A stretch of 57,990 nt of DNA from Armatimonadota bacterium (GTDB lineage: Bacteria; Armatimonadota; UBA5829): assembly GCA_026392045.1 (NCBI GenBank), contig JAPLCU010000190.1, forward strand, positions 1 through 57,990, given 5' to 3'. Under the pieces are notes generated by a model, which made no database searches, was not told the origin of the DNA, and saw nothing but the letters and a program-made list of their open reading frames with translations. Shown piece after piece: positions 44,966 to 55,168 of the stretch (the first letter of the stretch is position 1; every line of letters begins with the position of its first letter). The translations under genes and the position numbers were made by a program.

Positions 44966-45890
44966 GTATACCATTAGCGGTATCACTCCTGCTGTGGATT
45001 GCTCAGTATATGGTGATGCACTCGGCTATGCTGACAACACTCAGACAATCGATACATCGCTTGCCGCAACCGGCATGATTACTCTGGATGATATCGTTCT
45101 GATTGCTAAGAACGAAACTGACGCCAGCTACATCCAGAACGGCGGCTTCGAGACCGGTGATCTTACCGGTTGGATACAAGATCCTCCTGCATCTACCGCC
45201 ACAATCGAGATGGGTGTTACAACTGCTCAGAAGGCCTCCGGTACCTATGCTGGTTACTGGAAGGGTCTGGCGGGCGTTGGCTACTATCAGGGTTATCTGA
45301 CTCAGAGCATCCCTGTAGTTGCAGGCAGCACCTATAACGTCTACTTCAAGACCAAGACTGTCTTGGCCACTGCTACGACATGCGAAGGCCAGTGTGGCTT
45401 CAACTTCGGCGATTGGTGGGGCTATGACGGTCTAGGAACTAACTGGATGTTTACTCCTGTATACGGTACATGGGAGCAGGCTCAGAGATATCGCTTGTGG
45501 AACAACACCGCGAAGCTTACTGCTGTTCGCGTTGCTATCCCTGCTGGCGTTACAACCATCGGCCTCGTCCTTGGTCTGGGTACAGTCACTCCTGGCGATA
45601 CCCTCTACATTGACGATGTAGTTGTCGACAGAGTCGGCGATGTCTATGTTCCGCCAGTTACTGGCCCAACTTATGGCGCCAATAACAAGTCTGTCTTGAC
45701 TGACGACAAGCTCGTCGGTAGGAATGTCAAGGTCTGGGGTAAGATCATATCCATTGATCCTGGTGTATCCTATGTGATTAGCGATGGCTATAGCGCTGGC
45801 GTTACGATTAATGGTTCTACGACACAGATCGTAGGCGATATGGCAGTGGTCAAGGGTGTGGTTCAGACTGACAAGAGCGTCACTCCCTAA
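44963..45890 (+). pseudogene. C-terminal continuation of the giant protein in another frame
   Basis: About 305 residues continue in the +1 frame immediately after the stop: KYTISGITPAVDCSVYGDALGYADNTQTID, then a carbohydrate-binding-like module (YIQNGGFETGDLTGWIQDP...) and an OB-like tail (LVGRNVKVWGKIISID...). There is no start codon with a Shine-Dalgarno site near the junction and no gap, while a strong double terminator follows. One inserted base near GTGTAAG (44958-44966) would explain the break and give one frame of about 2,363 residues. Sequencing error, true mutation or recoding cannot be separated here. Confidence 0.75.
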
Positions 45891-45908
45891 CCATCTATTA
45901 ACAACTTA

Positions 45909-45969
45909 GTTACCTTCGGGTAACACTGACATAAGGCTGCACCGCTCTCGCAAGAGGCGGTGCAGCCTT
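45909..45969 (+). terminator. Tandem hairpins: TTCG tetraloop and 13-bp stem
   Basis: First GTTACC-TTCG-GGTAAC (45909-45924). Then AAGGCTGCACCGC and GCGGTGCAGCCTT (45933-45969), extended by CTC/GAG in the loop. The TTCG tetraloop is exceptionally stable. The pair ends the surface-protein transcription unit. Confidence 0.8.
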
Positions 45970-46043
45970 GAGAAACTCTCTTTTGTGCTATTGCCAAACT
46001 ACTCCTATTATGGGACGATGCGGTTAATAGTAAGTTGTGAAAA

Positions 46044-46109
46044 TATCCTGGCTCGGTATTAGAATGATTGGCGTAGTGGCCGGATGCATTCGTAGATCGA
46101 GCCAGGATA
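46044..46109. repeat. 12-bp perfect inverted repeat TATCCTGGCTCG
   Basis: Arms at 46044-46055 and 46098-46109 are exact reverse complements with 42 bp between them. It resembles the ends of a very small element or a structured RNA. No flanking duplication or second copy was seen. Confidence 0.5.
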
Positions 46110-46173
46110 CTATTATTTGTAAACGTAGTACTTCTCCATTACGACAACCTCAGCAATTCTTCAGCATAGATTC

Positions 46174-46240
46174 AGAAGTTTTCATTAGTTGCTTCGGTAT
46201 CCTGATGCCGAAGCCTACCGCACATCATGAATAATAAGGG
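46174..46240. repeat. GTTGCTTCGG hairpin repeat, copy at 46.2 kb
   Basis: Nearly identical to 12731-12797 across 67 bp, including the CCTACCGCACATCATGAATA right flank. Both copies lie upstream of genes for secreted glycoside hydrolases, here the GH127-type enzyme. Confidence 0.8.
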
Positions 46241-46329
46241 CAAGAAATTCGCAAACTCTCATCCATAAACGCTATAATATACGCAGCGAATGCGGCGGAT
46301 ATCTGGCGCTTCCGCGATGAGAGGTAAAC

Positions 46330-48258
46330 ATGGAACTGAAGGTTAGTACGATTCTTGTTGTGGCAGCGCTTATGCTTGCGGCGGCTATCGCCAATTGCGC
46401 AGAGATAGCCAGCCCAAAGCCAATCAAGCTTCTGGCGCAGAGTTTTCGGTTAGAAAAAGTGCGTCTGCTGGACAGCCCGTTCAAAACAGCTATGGAGCGC
46501 AACCGCAAATATCTTAATGATCTGGATGCAGACCGTTTATTGCACACGTTCCGAGTCACGGCAGGCTTGCCGACTACGGCGCAGCCTCTGGGCGGATGGG
46601 AATCTCCCAACGGCGAGCTGCGCGGGCATAGCATAGGCCATTTTATTTCAGGATGCGCTCTCACTTATGCATCTGCCGGCGACAAGGCTATGAAAGCTAA
46701 GGTTGATTACATTGTTGCTGAGCTTGCAAAATGCCAGCAAGAAATGCCCAAGCAGGGCTACAACAAGGGCTATTTGAGCGCATATCCCGAATCGTTCTTC
46801 GACCGTGTGGACAACTCTCAGCCGGTTTGGGCGCCGTGGTATACATACCATAAGATTTTCGCAGGCCTTTTGGATGCCTACACCTACTGCGGCAACAAGC
46901 AGGCTCTGGAAGCGCTCAAGAAAATGTCCCCCTGGGTCAAATTTCGCATGGATAGGCTGAGCGAAGAAAAGATGCAATCGTCTCTCAATGCAGAGTTCGG
47001 CGGGATAGGCGAATCACTGGCAAATCTTTACGCTATTACAAAGAATCCCGACGATCTTGCGCTCGCCAGGCGATTTGATAAGAAATGCTTCACTGACCCG
47101 CTCGCGAAAGGCGAAGACAAGCTCACCGGCCTGCACGCCAACACCCACATTCCGCAGGTGATCGCTTCAGCCCGCCTCTATGAGCTGACAGGCGAAAAGC
47201 GCTATGAAGACATCTCCACATTCTTCTGGAAGCAGATTGTAGACGCTCGTTCCTTCGCCACTGGCGGTACCAGTAACTACGAAGGCTGGCGCTCCGATCC
47301 CGGAAAGATGGCATCGCAGATTTCCGTTGAATCACAGGAATCGTGCTGTACCTATAATATGCTCAAGCTCACTCGGCAGCTTTTTACGTGGATGCCCGAC
47401 GCCAAAGAAGCCGATTACTATGAGCGGGCTCTTTACAACGGCATTCTTTCCACCATATACCCCGATACCGGCATGACCATGTATTATGTCGCAATGAAGC
47501 CCGGTCATTGGAAGATTTTTGGCACGCCGAACAACTCATTCTGGTGCTTCACCGGCACGGGCATGGAGAACCATGCCAAATATGGCGACTCCATCTATTT
47601 TCATGACGATAAGAGCCTGTATATAAACCTCTTCATACCATCCGAGCTGGATTATACCGAAAAGGGAATGAAAGCGCGTATGGAGACAGAGTTCCCTGAA
47701 AAGGACACCATTTCCATCGCATTCACGGCTAAAAAACCCGTTGATATGGCCGTAAAGATTCGTGTTCCCTACTGGGCAACCAACGGCGTCACGGTGAAAA
47801 TCAACGGCAAACCAGAGAAAGTGGAAGCAAAGCCCGTTTCTTATCTGACGCTGCAGCGCAAGTGGAAAACGGGCGACAAGATCGAGCTTAAGATACCGAT
47901 GAGCCTCCACCTCGCCCCGATGCCTGATGACGCGAACCTGGCAGCCGTTATGTATGGCCCGATTGTCCTCGCGGCCCAATTGGGCACAAAGGACTTCACC
48001 AAAGATATGCAGTTCGCCAATGATCAGCGCGAAAAGCATAACGGGCCATCAATAGATGTGCCTTGCTTCGTCGCCTCCGGCAAGCCGGTCGATGATTGGG
48101 TCAAACCAGTTTCAGGAAAGAATCTGACTTGGCGAACAGACGGCGTCGGCAAACCGAACGATGTCACGCTCATACCGTTCTACAAGCTCTTTGATGAACG
48201 CTATACTATCTATATGCGCCTCCACACTCCAGAATCATACCAGGCTATTAAGAAATGA
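46330..48258 (+). CDS. Secreted GH127/GH146-type enzyme (DUF1680)
   Basis: A 642-residue exported enzyme. After the signal peptide (KVSTILVVAALMLAAAIANCAE) comes an (alpha/alpha)6 barrel typical of beta-L-arabinofuranosidases: RLLHTFRVTAGLP, LGGWESPNGELRGHSIGHFISGCA, PWYTYHKIFAGLLDAY, TGGTSNYEGW, VESQESCCTYNMLKLTRQLF and NSFWCFTGTGMENHAKYGDSIY. The beta-sandwich domains follow (MAVKIRVPYWATNGVTVKINGK). Family members use a zinc-held cysteine as nucleophile. Here the usual CC before GTGMEN reads CF, while the ESC motif has an extra Cys. It starts at ATG after GAGAGG. It should remove terminal L-arabinose from plant or bacterial glycans. Confidence 0.85.
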   Translation: MELKVSTILVVAALMLAAAIANCAEIASPKPIKLLAQSFRLEKVRLLDSPFKTAMERNRKYLNDLDADRLLHTFRVTAGLPTTAQPLGGWESPNGELRGHSIGHFISGCALTYASAGDKAMKAKVDYIVAELAKCQQEMPKQGYNKGYLSAYPESFFDRVDNSQPVWAPWYTYHKIFAGLLDAYTYCGNKQALEALKKMSPWVKFRMDRLSEEKMQSSLNAEFGGIGESLANLYAITKNPDDLALARRFDKKCFTDPLAKGEDKLTGLHANTHIPQVIASARLYELTGEKRYEDISTFFWKQIVDARSFATGGTSNYEGWRSDPGKMASQISVESQESCCTYNMLKLTRQLFTWMPDAKEADYYERALYNGILSTIYPDTGMTMYYVAMKPGHWKIFGTPNNSFWCFTGTGMENHAKYGDSIYFHDDKSLYINLFIPSELDYTEKGMKARMETEFPEKDTISIAFTAKKPVDMAVKIRVPYWATNGVTVKINGKPEKVEAKPVSYLTLQRKWKTGDKIELKIPMSLHLAPMPDDANLAAVMYGPIVLAAQLGTKDFTKDMQFANDQREKHNGPSIDVPCFVASGKPVDDWVKPVSGKNLTWRTDGVGKPNDVTLIPFYKLFDERYTIYMRLHTPESYQAIKK

Positions 48259-48293
48259 TCGTGCTGCCCGAGAGCAGGAGCAGCGCTTATGTG

Positions 48294-48324
48294 GTCGGGA
48301 TTAGAGCAAAGCCCTAATCCCGAC
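48294..48324 (+). terminator. GTCGGGATTAG hairpin after the GH127-type gene
   Basis: GTCGGGATTAG and CTAATCCCGAC pair around a 9-nt loop. It shares the GTCGGGATT core with the hairpin at 33441-33465, so a repeat family used as terminators is likely. Confidence 0.7.
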
Positions 48325-48336
48325 ACCAACCCATCC

Positions 48337-48567
48337 CTTCCCCAACTCATAACTCAAAACTCAAAACTCCTCAAATCCCTTCCCCAACTCAAAACTCATA
48401 ACTCAAAACTCCTCAAATCCCTTCCCCAATTCATAATTCATAACTCAAAACTCAAAACTCCTCAAATCCCTTCCCCAATTCATAATTCATAATTCAAAAC
48501 TCAAAACTCCTCAAATCCCTTCCCAAACTCAAAACTCATAACTCAAAACTCATAACTCATAACTCAG
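48337..48567. repeat. 231-bp heptamer array, 33 units in strict register
   Basis: The array is read entirely in 7-nt words: AACTCAT, AACTCAA, AACTCCT, CAAATCC, CTTCCCC, AATTCAT, AATTCAA and AACTCAG. The set AACTCCT-CAAATCC-CTTCCCC recurs as a higher-order spacer between AACTCA-type blocks. The length is exactly 33 x 7. The last unit contains the stop codon of the minus-strand HTH gene. It is not a CRISPR: the units are far too short and there are no unique spacers. Confidence 0.9.
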
Positions 48568-49067
48568 CTATGCCTCCCTCGTCTCACCTCGCTCAGATAA
48601 ACCTCAAACCACCCTGCGTAAGGCCCTTCTCTGTATACTTGTCTCAATTTTCGGCGCGCTAGCCTTAGGTGAAGCTCTGTGCGGCGGCGCCCGATGCCCA
48701 GCATTTGCGCAATTTCCCGCGGGGTCATGTTGGAGAAGTGCAGCCTGAAGCAGATTTCTTCAATAGGCTTAAGCCCAGCAACATCAATAAGTCCATCCAG
48801 GCGTTGACTCAGCAGGTGTTGGTTTACCTCTTCGGGAATGTCGTCGTGTTGCATAAATGGTGAGTGCTTTTTCTCTAATCGACTTCGTCTTGCGAGCTGC
48901 ACCTCGGTGTAAGTCCCATGCGTGCGCCCCAGATGATCGGTCGCAGCCAGCAGCGCGTCTGCTGCTTGCTCCAAAGTCAGTTTTCCGGTCTCTAAGCGGC
49001 GCTTAACCTCCGCGACTGCGTCTTTCCGGCTCTTGATGGTTAGAATGTTTGCGTGTTTAGTATACAT
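48564..49067 (-). CDS. Sigma-70 region-4-like HTH protein
   Basis: A 167-residue protein. The N-terminal half is helical and charged (KDAVAEVKRRLETGKLTLEQAADALLAA). The C-terminal half matches sigma region 4: LKPIEEICFRLHFSNMTPREIAQMLGIGRRRTELHLRLARRKL, a helix-turn-helix that normally reads -35 elements. Region 2 is missing, so it is not a complete sigma factor and more likely a regulator or anti-sigma-type adaptor. AGGAGG lies 5 nt before the ATG and a consensus promoter precedes it. Its stop codon falls within the last heptamer of the repeat array. Confidence 0.75.
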   Translation of the reverse strand: MYTKHANILTIKSRKDAVAEVKRRLETGKLTLEQAADALLAATDHLGRTHGTYTEVQLARRSRLEKKHSPFMQHDDIPEEVNQHLLSQRLDGLIDVAGLKPIEEICFRLHFSNMTPREIAQMLGIGRRRTELHLRLARRKLRQVYREGPYAGWFEVYLSEVRRGRHS

Positions 49068-49108
49068 TGCGTCCTCCTGATTGTATGATTACTGATGTAG
49101 TAGACACT

Positions 49109-49137
49109 AGTATACTATTACAATGCCTCATTGTCAA
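49109..49137 (-). promoter_or_regulatory. Consensus sigma-70 promoter for the HTH gene
   Basis: On the minus strand TTGACA, exactly 17 nt, then TATACT. The box is surrounded by the AT-rich imperfect dyad TAGTATACTA, which could be an autoregulatory site. This is among the best promoters in the window. Confidence 0.8.
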
Positions 49138-49222
49138 CAGGTTGTGAACATTTATTTTGGATATTTTTGTTGTTTTGGAGCGAAGGCCATATAGACGAAG
49201 TTTTGGAGCTTGTGGAGTCGCT

Positions 49223-49627
49223 TTAATGCGGAGCAAGCAGGTTAAATGGGCGCCACGGCAGGTTGCGCGCGATTCCAAACACCGCCACCACCGCAACCAT
49301 CACCCAATACCATCGTGAAAAAGCCCTCGCCCAACCCATAGGTTTGCCGAGGGCTTTCGATATTTCAATCACAAACGAATAAGCAAGAAACGGCACAAGA
49401 ACCAACACCAGCGGGTTCATCGCGATAGCGACAACCAAATGGCCTTGCAGCAATTGGTGCAACGATCTTGTCATCCCGCACCCCGGGCAATAAAGCCCGG
49501 TAAGCATATTAAATGGACATCTTGGCAGCCACGCAGCTTCTAAGGGGTTTACATACCACAATAACCCCACCGCAGCCAACGGCGCCAGCACATAACTCAC
49601 CGCAAATCTTACTCGCTTGCTAATCAC
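49223..49627 (-). CDS. DUF2752 membrane protein
   Basis: A 134-residue membrane protein with three hydrophobic segments. The family signature CPFNMLTGLYCPGCGMTRSLHQLLQGHLVVAIAMNPL is complete, with the conserved C-x2-C and the MTR box near the membrane face. The function of DUF2752 is unknown. A GTG start follows AGGTGA. It lies downstream of the GT2 gene on the same strand and may be co-expressed. Confidence 0.85.
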   Translation of the reverse strand: MISKRVRFAVSYVLAPLAAVGLLWYVNPLEAAWLPRCPFNMLTGLYCPGCGMTRSLHQLLQGHLVVAIAMNPLVLVLVPFLAYSFVIEISKALGKPMGWARAFSRWYWVMVAVVAVFGIARNLPWRPFNLLAPH

Positions 49628-49684
49628 TCAAATCACCTGTTACGGATGACGACAGTTCCCATGATCTTGTCGTGCCTGGGGCGC

Positions 49685-50332
49685 CTATTCCCTAAACTTT
49701 CTCCCGTCCAGCATGATTTTGCCTATGTCCGCATACATTTTCATTCGCGCAACAAATCCACGCGCGAAGCCCAGCTTTTCTTCTTTCATGCAATGGGTGC
49801 AGTTGGCAAGGGTTACCCGCTCCACCCGCAGGTTGTGGGCGCGGAAATATTTGGTAATGGCAGTCTCCACACCAGAGCGCACATTTTCTAATTGAGGAAT
49901 CTTGAGGAATTCTTCTCTGCGCATTGCCCTTTGGCCAGATATATAGGGGGTGAGGAATTGCGCCAGATCTGTTGAGCTGCGGCCGCCTTTGAATACACCT
50001 ATAGTCATGTCTGCGCGGTTTTGGGCAATAGGCCGCACAATGGAGTTCACCTTTTCTGCATCCATCCCAACCAGATCGGCGTCCAGGAACAAAATCACAT
50101 CTGCATCGGTGCTCATCGCTCCCGCCCGCATTGCGCCGCCCTTGCCCTGGTTGGGCTCTAGCCGCACAACCTTAAGGCTAGGATCATCTGACACAAGCTC
50201 ATAAGTGCCGTCGGTGGAACCATCGCTCACCACTACGATCTCGTGCACCTCGCTTGCACCCTTGATGGCCTCTAAAACCGCGCTGATCCGCTCTTTTTCA
50301 TTATAAGCCGGCACAATAGCTGCTACTTTCAT
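49685..50332 (-). CDS. Family 2 glycosyltransferase
   Basis: A 215-residue soluble GT-A enzyme that transfers a sugar from a nucleotide donor. The N-terminal strand AAIVPAYNEKERISAVLEAI, the first acidic motif VVSDGSTDGTYELV, and the DxD-type LFLDADLVGMD are clear. The short length without membrane helices fits the dolichol-phosphate-mannose-like or processing subgroups that act on lipid-linked carriers. AAGGATAG precedes the ATG. It is followed by DUF2752 and preceded by a small membrane protein. Donor and acceptor are unknown. Confidence 0.88.
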   Translation of the reverse strand: MKVAAIVPAYNEKERISAVLEAIKGASEVHEIVVVSDGSTDGTYELVSDDPSLKVVRLEPNQGKGGAMRAGAMSTDADVILFLDADLVGMDAEKVNSIVRPIAQNRADMTIGVFKGGRSSTDLAQFLTPYISGQRAMRREEFLKIPQLENVRSGVETAITKYFRAHNLRVERVTLANCTHCMKEEKLGFARGFVARMKMYADIGKIMLDGRKFRE

Positions 50333-50366
50333 AAAACTATCCTTACGCTGTGTTCACAGCTCAAAA

Positions 50367-50786
50367 CTATTTCGTTGCGTCTACTTTAGGCGTTTTGGCC
50401 TCTTCAGAAACATCTTTCCAAGCCTTCTGGAAAACTTTGATTGTCTTGTCACGCGCATCGCCAAGGGCATCTGCCACATCGCCGATTATATCCTGCGATA
50501 CTCCATTAGCAGATTCCAAGCTCGCCAACGCCTTATCCAATTCTACCTGCGCCTGCACGAGTTTCTTCTTTTTGATCAGCTCTTTAGCCTTCTTGGTATG
50601 AAGTTGCGCATCAGCAAGTGTAGTCACCAGATCCTTTGACCCACCGGATTTCTTTGGTTTGACTACATGCACCTTACCCGATATCGCGCGTACTTCGTTT
50701 TGAAATTGCGCAATACGCCACTGATCATAGCCCACAATCCCAGCTACTATAACAATAAACAAGAAAAAGCAACCCATCTTTGCCAT
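50367..50786 (-). CDS. Membrane-anchored helical hypothetical protein
   Basis: 139 residues: one N-terminal hydrophobic anchor (CFFLFIVIVAGIVGYDQW) and then a lysine- and alanine-rich helical part (LADAQLHTKKAKELIKKKKLVQAQVELDKALASLESA) that looks like a short coiled coil or a TPR-like pair. There are no known motifs. GGAGGT lies 8 nt before the ATG. A mobile element has inserted just upstream, so its present promoter region is partly new. It may scaffold an envelope process, which is speculation. Confidence 0.6.
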   Translation of the reverse strand: MAKMGCFFLFIVIVAGIVGYDQWRIAQFQNEVRAISGKVHVVKPKKSGGSKDLVTTLADAQLHTKKAKELIKKKKLVQAQVELDKALASLESANGVSQDIIGDVADALGDARDKTIKVFQKAWKDVSEEAKTPKVDATK

Positions 50787-50817
50787 GCGAATCTACCTCC
50801 AAAGGCGCAATATTATG

Positions 50818-50972
50818 GTAACAGCTCACTCTTGATGTGTACAATGTGAGCATGCTGAGCTCCGTCGAAGTATGCGGCTACGAAGTGACATGTAACTAAA
50901 CTTGACCGCGCCCTTCGACGGAGCTCAGGATGCTGGGTTATTCATGTTTTCTCACTAAGAGTGAGTTGTTAC
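50818..50972. mobile_element. GTAA-ended MITE-like element, copy D (155 bp)
   Basis: Ends GTAACAGCTCACTCTT and AAGAGTGAGTTGTTAC. Perfect 8-bp direct repeats ATATTATG flank it at 50810-50817 and 50973-50980. With copy C it gives two exact 8-bp target duplications, which fixes the element boundaries and indicates transposition. Confidence 0.92.
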
Positions 50973-50986
50973 ATATTATGCAAGCG

Positions 50987-51014
50987 CTGGATTCCCGCCT
51001 TCGCGGGAATGACA
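50987..51014. repeat. Widespread ATTCCCGC-CTTC-GCGGGAAT hairpin repeat
   Basis: An 8-bp perfect stem with a 4-nt loop, flanked by CTGG and GACA. Translated it gives the spurious peptide RWIPAFAGMT, which is seen in many unrelated genome annotations. It lies just outside copy D. Confidence 0.75.
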
Positions 51015-51037
51015 AGTTGTCGAGGGAATGACAGTCC

Positions 51038-51093
51038 CTTCCCAACACCCAACACCAATCACCCAACACCCAACACCTATCACCCATCATCAT
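51038..51093. repeat. Second heptamer array, ACACCCA type
   Basis: Eight 7-nt words in register: CTTCCCA, ACACCCA, ACACCAA, TCACCCA, ACACCCA, ACACCTA, TCACCCA, TCATCAT. The base composition differs from the AACTCAN arrays, but the register is the same. The stop codon of psd lies in the last word. Confidence 0.8.
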
Positions 51094-51821
51094 CCCGCCG
51101 CGATTATATCATCAACTTCATCAACTTCCACAAGCCGCCCGATTACCGTCTTGCCGCCGTAGACCTGGTCGTTGAGCCCTACTTCAAACTCAACTTCCTC
51201 GCTGAAGATCACCAGATCGACCTGGCTTCCGCGCTCTATAAAGCCTATCTTCTGCGAATATTCCACTTTCTGCTGCGGCTCCACAAAGCAGCGAATCTTC
51301 GCCACAAACTTATCCGCAATCAGCACAATGGCGATCTTGATGCCGTCGCAGTCAATGAAAATGGTGTTGCGCTCGTTCTCCAGATGATATCTGCGCGCGA
51401 ACATATCCACCATTTTGCGCAGCCAAACCACGCGGATATACTCCCACAGGTCCAGCATCGGCAAATTGAGTTTGGCGCTCACTCTATGAATATGCTCGAC
51501 CACACCCGGCAGCGGGCAATAGTTGAAATGCACATCCAATGGAGACATATATATGCCTATCGCCCAGCCCTCATCTTCGAGCGTTTCGCATCCGGTTATC
51601 TCCGGCAGCGGGATCTTCTCACCGAGCTTTTCGGCATAAAGAGTTCCCGCTTCTATCTTCTTAATATACACAACCCTGCCGTCCGCCGGCGCGATAATCA
51701 GGCCTTCGCCCTTGCGCTCGGGCGTTCGTTGAGGATCGCGGTAAAACCACACTCGCCTCAGAAAAAGAAGCGCTCCAAGCCACAGCAGCGCTACTGCGAT
51801 CAATACATAAAGATAAATCAT
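51090..51821 (-). CDS. psd: Phosphatidylserine decarboxylase-related protein
   Basis: Converts phosphatidylserine to phosphatidylethanolamine at the membrane. 243 residues: one N-terminal hydrophobic helix (LYVLIAVALLWLGALLFLRR), WFYRDPQRTP, IIAPADGRVVYIKKI, IGIYMSPLDVHFNYCPLPG, and the C-terminal RGSQVDLVIF, where the GS pair is the self-cleavage site that creates the pyruvoyl serine. Its length and form match the short, archaetidylserine-like subgroup. It overlaps the ligase gene by 4 bp (ATGA), so translation is coupled. Its end lies in a heptamer array. No phosphatidylserine synthase is present in the window. Confidence 0.9.
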   Translation of the reverse strand: MIYLYVLIAVALLWLGALLFLRRVWFYRDPQRTPERKGEGLIIAPADGRVVYIKKIEAGTLYAEKLGEKIPLPEITGCETLEDEGWAIGIYMSPLDVHFNYCPLPGVVEHIHRVSAKLNLPMLDLWEYIRVVWLRKMVDMFARRYHLENERNTIFIDCDGIKIAIVLIADKFVAKIRCFVEPQQKVEYSQKIGFIERGSQVDLVIFSEEVEFEVGLNDQVYGGKTVIGRLVEVDEVDDIIAAG

Positions 51822-52801
51822 AACTCTCTAAAGCCCTTCCAGGCATAATACGGCAACCGAGGTATGAAATACGCCGCGAATCCGACAATTCCTTTCGCGA
51901 TATCCGCCTTCTGTTCTTTATTCACCGGTCTTGGCTCAAAAATGCCGTTTCGGTAGCCGTTATCCAGCGCGCTATATGCGCCCAGCAGCCCATCTTTATT
52001 ATACATCTCTTGAAGCTCATCTGATGCTGTTCGCTCAAGCATTTCCATTGGAAAACCGACAAGCGCCCTCAATTCCTCAGCTAGCCCCATAGTTTTATCC
52101 AACAATCCGGTCTTGCAAATCTCAGCGCGGAGGGTGTTATACGTCTCAATGCCAGGATCGAGCTCAATATCAAGCTCAGCGATAGCCTTCACAGCCCGCA
52201 TCAGCCAACGCACGCGGCCAAGGTCCCAGCAAGGGTCCAGCACCCTTAGCTCCACCGTCCCCAGGCGTTTCGAGAGAATAACGTCCTGAAAACGCCCTTT
52301 CCAATCATCCTGAATAGGCCCAATCGCCCATGACTGGCTCATTCTATAAGACTGCCCGAAATATTCGCCATCAACCATAGGCGAGTTTGCCGTAAACAGC
52401 CCTAAAATAGGCAGAAAGTGAATGAGATTGCCGTAAAGCCGACGATTATCCTCCATGCCGCCTATGTGAATATGCAATGCGCAGGTATTGGTTGGCGCGT
52501 TATAATTGATCAAATGCCCCATCGGCACAATCAAACCCGTGCATACCGAGGCCAGCTCCGCCCGCCTCACCGCCAGATCATCGACCAGCGCTTCGATATC
52601 ATCATGGACACCCGTGCTGATCTCGACCCCGCCCACCCAACCCTGCTTGAGGTCTTTGCCTCGGGCGAAATTGTGGGCAGAGTGCGTATAGTAATACGCC
52701 GGATCTTTGGCAAGGAGCCTGGCGAGGTAATAAAATGATTCGAGCGTCGGACGTTCCGGCTCGGTTACAAATACTTCTTCTTCAATACCGTACGTTGGCA
52801 T
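51818..52801 (-). CDS. Carboxylate-amine ligase, GCS2 (YbdK) family
   Basis: A 327-residue ligase of the glutamate-cysteine ligase 2 family, which forms gamma-glutamyl or similar amide bonds with ATP. Marks: YGIEEEVFVTEPE at the very N-terminus, VGGVEISTGVHDDIEAL, NTCALHIHIGG with the conserved histidines, YRMSQSWAIGP, and LGTVELRVLDPCWDLGRVRWLMRA. This group makes the first glutathione-like or other small gamma-glutamyl products in many bacteria; the real substrate is unknown. It is coupled with psd, an unusual partnership that hints at an envelope or aminolipid role. Confidence 0.85.
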   Translation of the reverse strand: MPTYGIEEEVFVTEPERPTLESFYYLARLLAKDPAYYYTHSAHNFARGKDLKQGWVGGVEISTGVHDDIEALVDDLAVRRAELASVCTGLIVPMGHLINYNAPTNTCALHIHIGGMEDNRRLYGNLIHFLPILGLFTANSPMVDGEYFGQSYRMSQSWAIGPIQDDWKGRFQDVILSKRLGTVELRVLDPCWDLGRVRWLMRAVKAIAELDIELDPGIETYNTLRAEICKTGLLDKTMGLAEELRALVGFPMEMLERTASDELQEMYNKDGLLGAYSALDNGYRNGIFEPRPVNKEQKADIAKGIVGFAAYFIPRLPYYAWKGFREL

Positions 52802-54985
<2,184 letters not shown>

Positions 54986-55128
54986 TGTAAAAGGGCTTTG
55001 ATCTGTGGTCGCTCGATTCCTGGGGCAACGGAAATAAGGTTGCAAAGCTGCTGAATCAAGCGCTATAGGATGAATCCCCTGCGCTTTGTCGGCCGTCCTA
55101 ATGCGAAGATGATGTGCTCAGAGAGTGA

Positions 55129-55168
55129 CAAGTAGGGGACAGAGTACCCTAACCCGTCTCCCTACTTG
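55129..55168 (-). terminator. Hairpin at the 3' end of the GrpB gene
   Basis: CAAGTAGGG and CCCTACTTG are perfect 9-bp arms that overlap the last codons of the minus-strand gene. It may end transcription from that side or be a small repeat. Confidence 0.45.

Noticed and set aside
48337-48567. Possible CRISPR array
   Set aside because: The units are 7 nt and degenerate, there are no 25-40 nt direct repeats with unique spacers, and no cas gene is near.
50961-51848. Open frame of 295 residues on the plus strand
   Set aside because: It is antisense to psd, begins in a MITE and the RWIPAFAGMT-type repeat, and runs through the heptamer array. psd on the other strand has clear family motifs.
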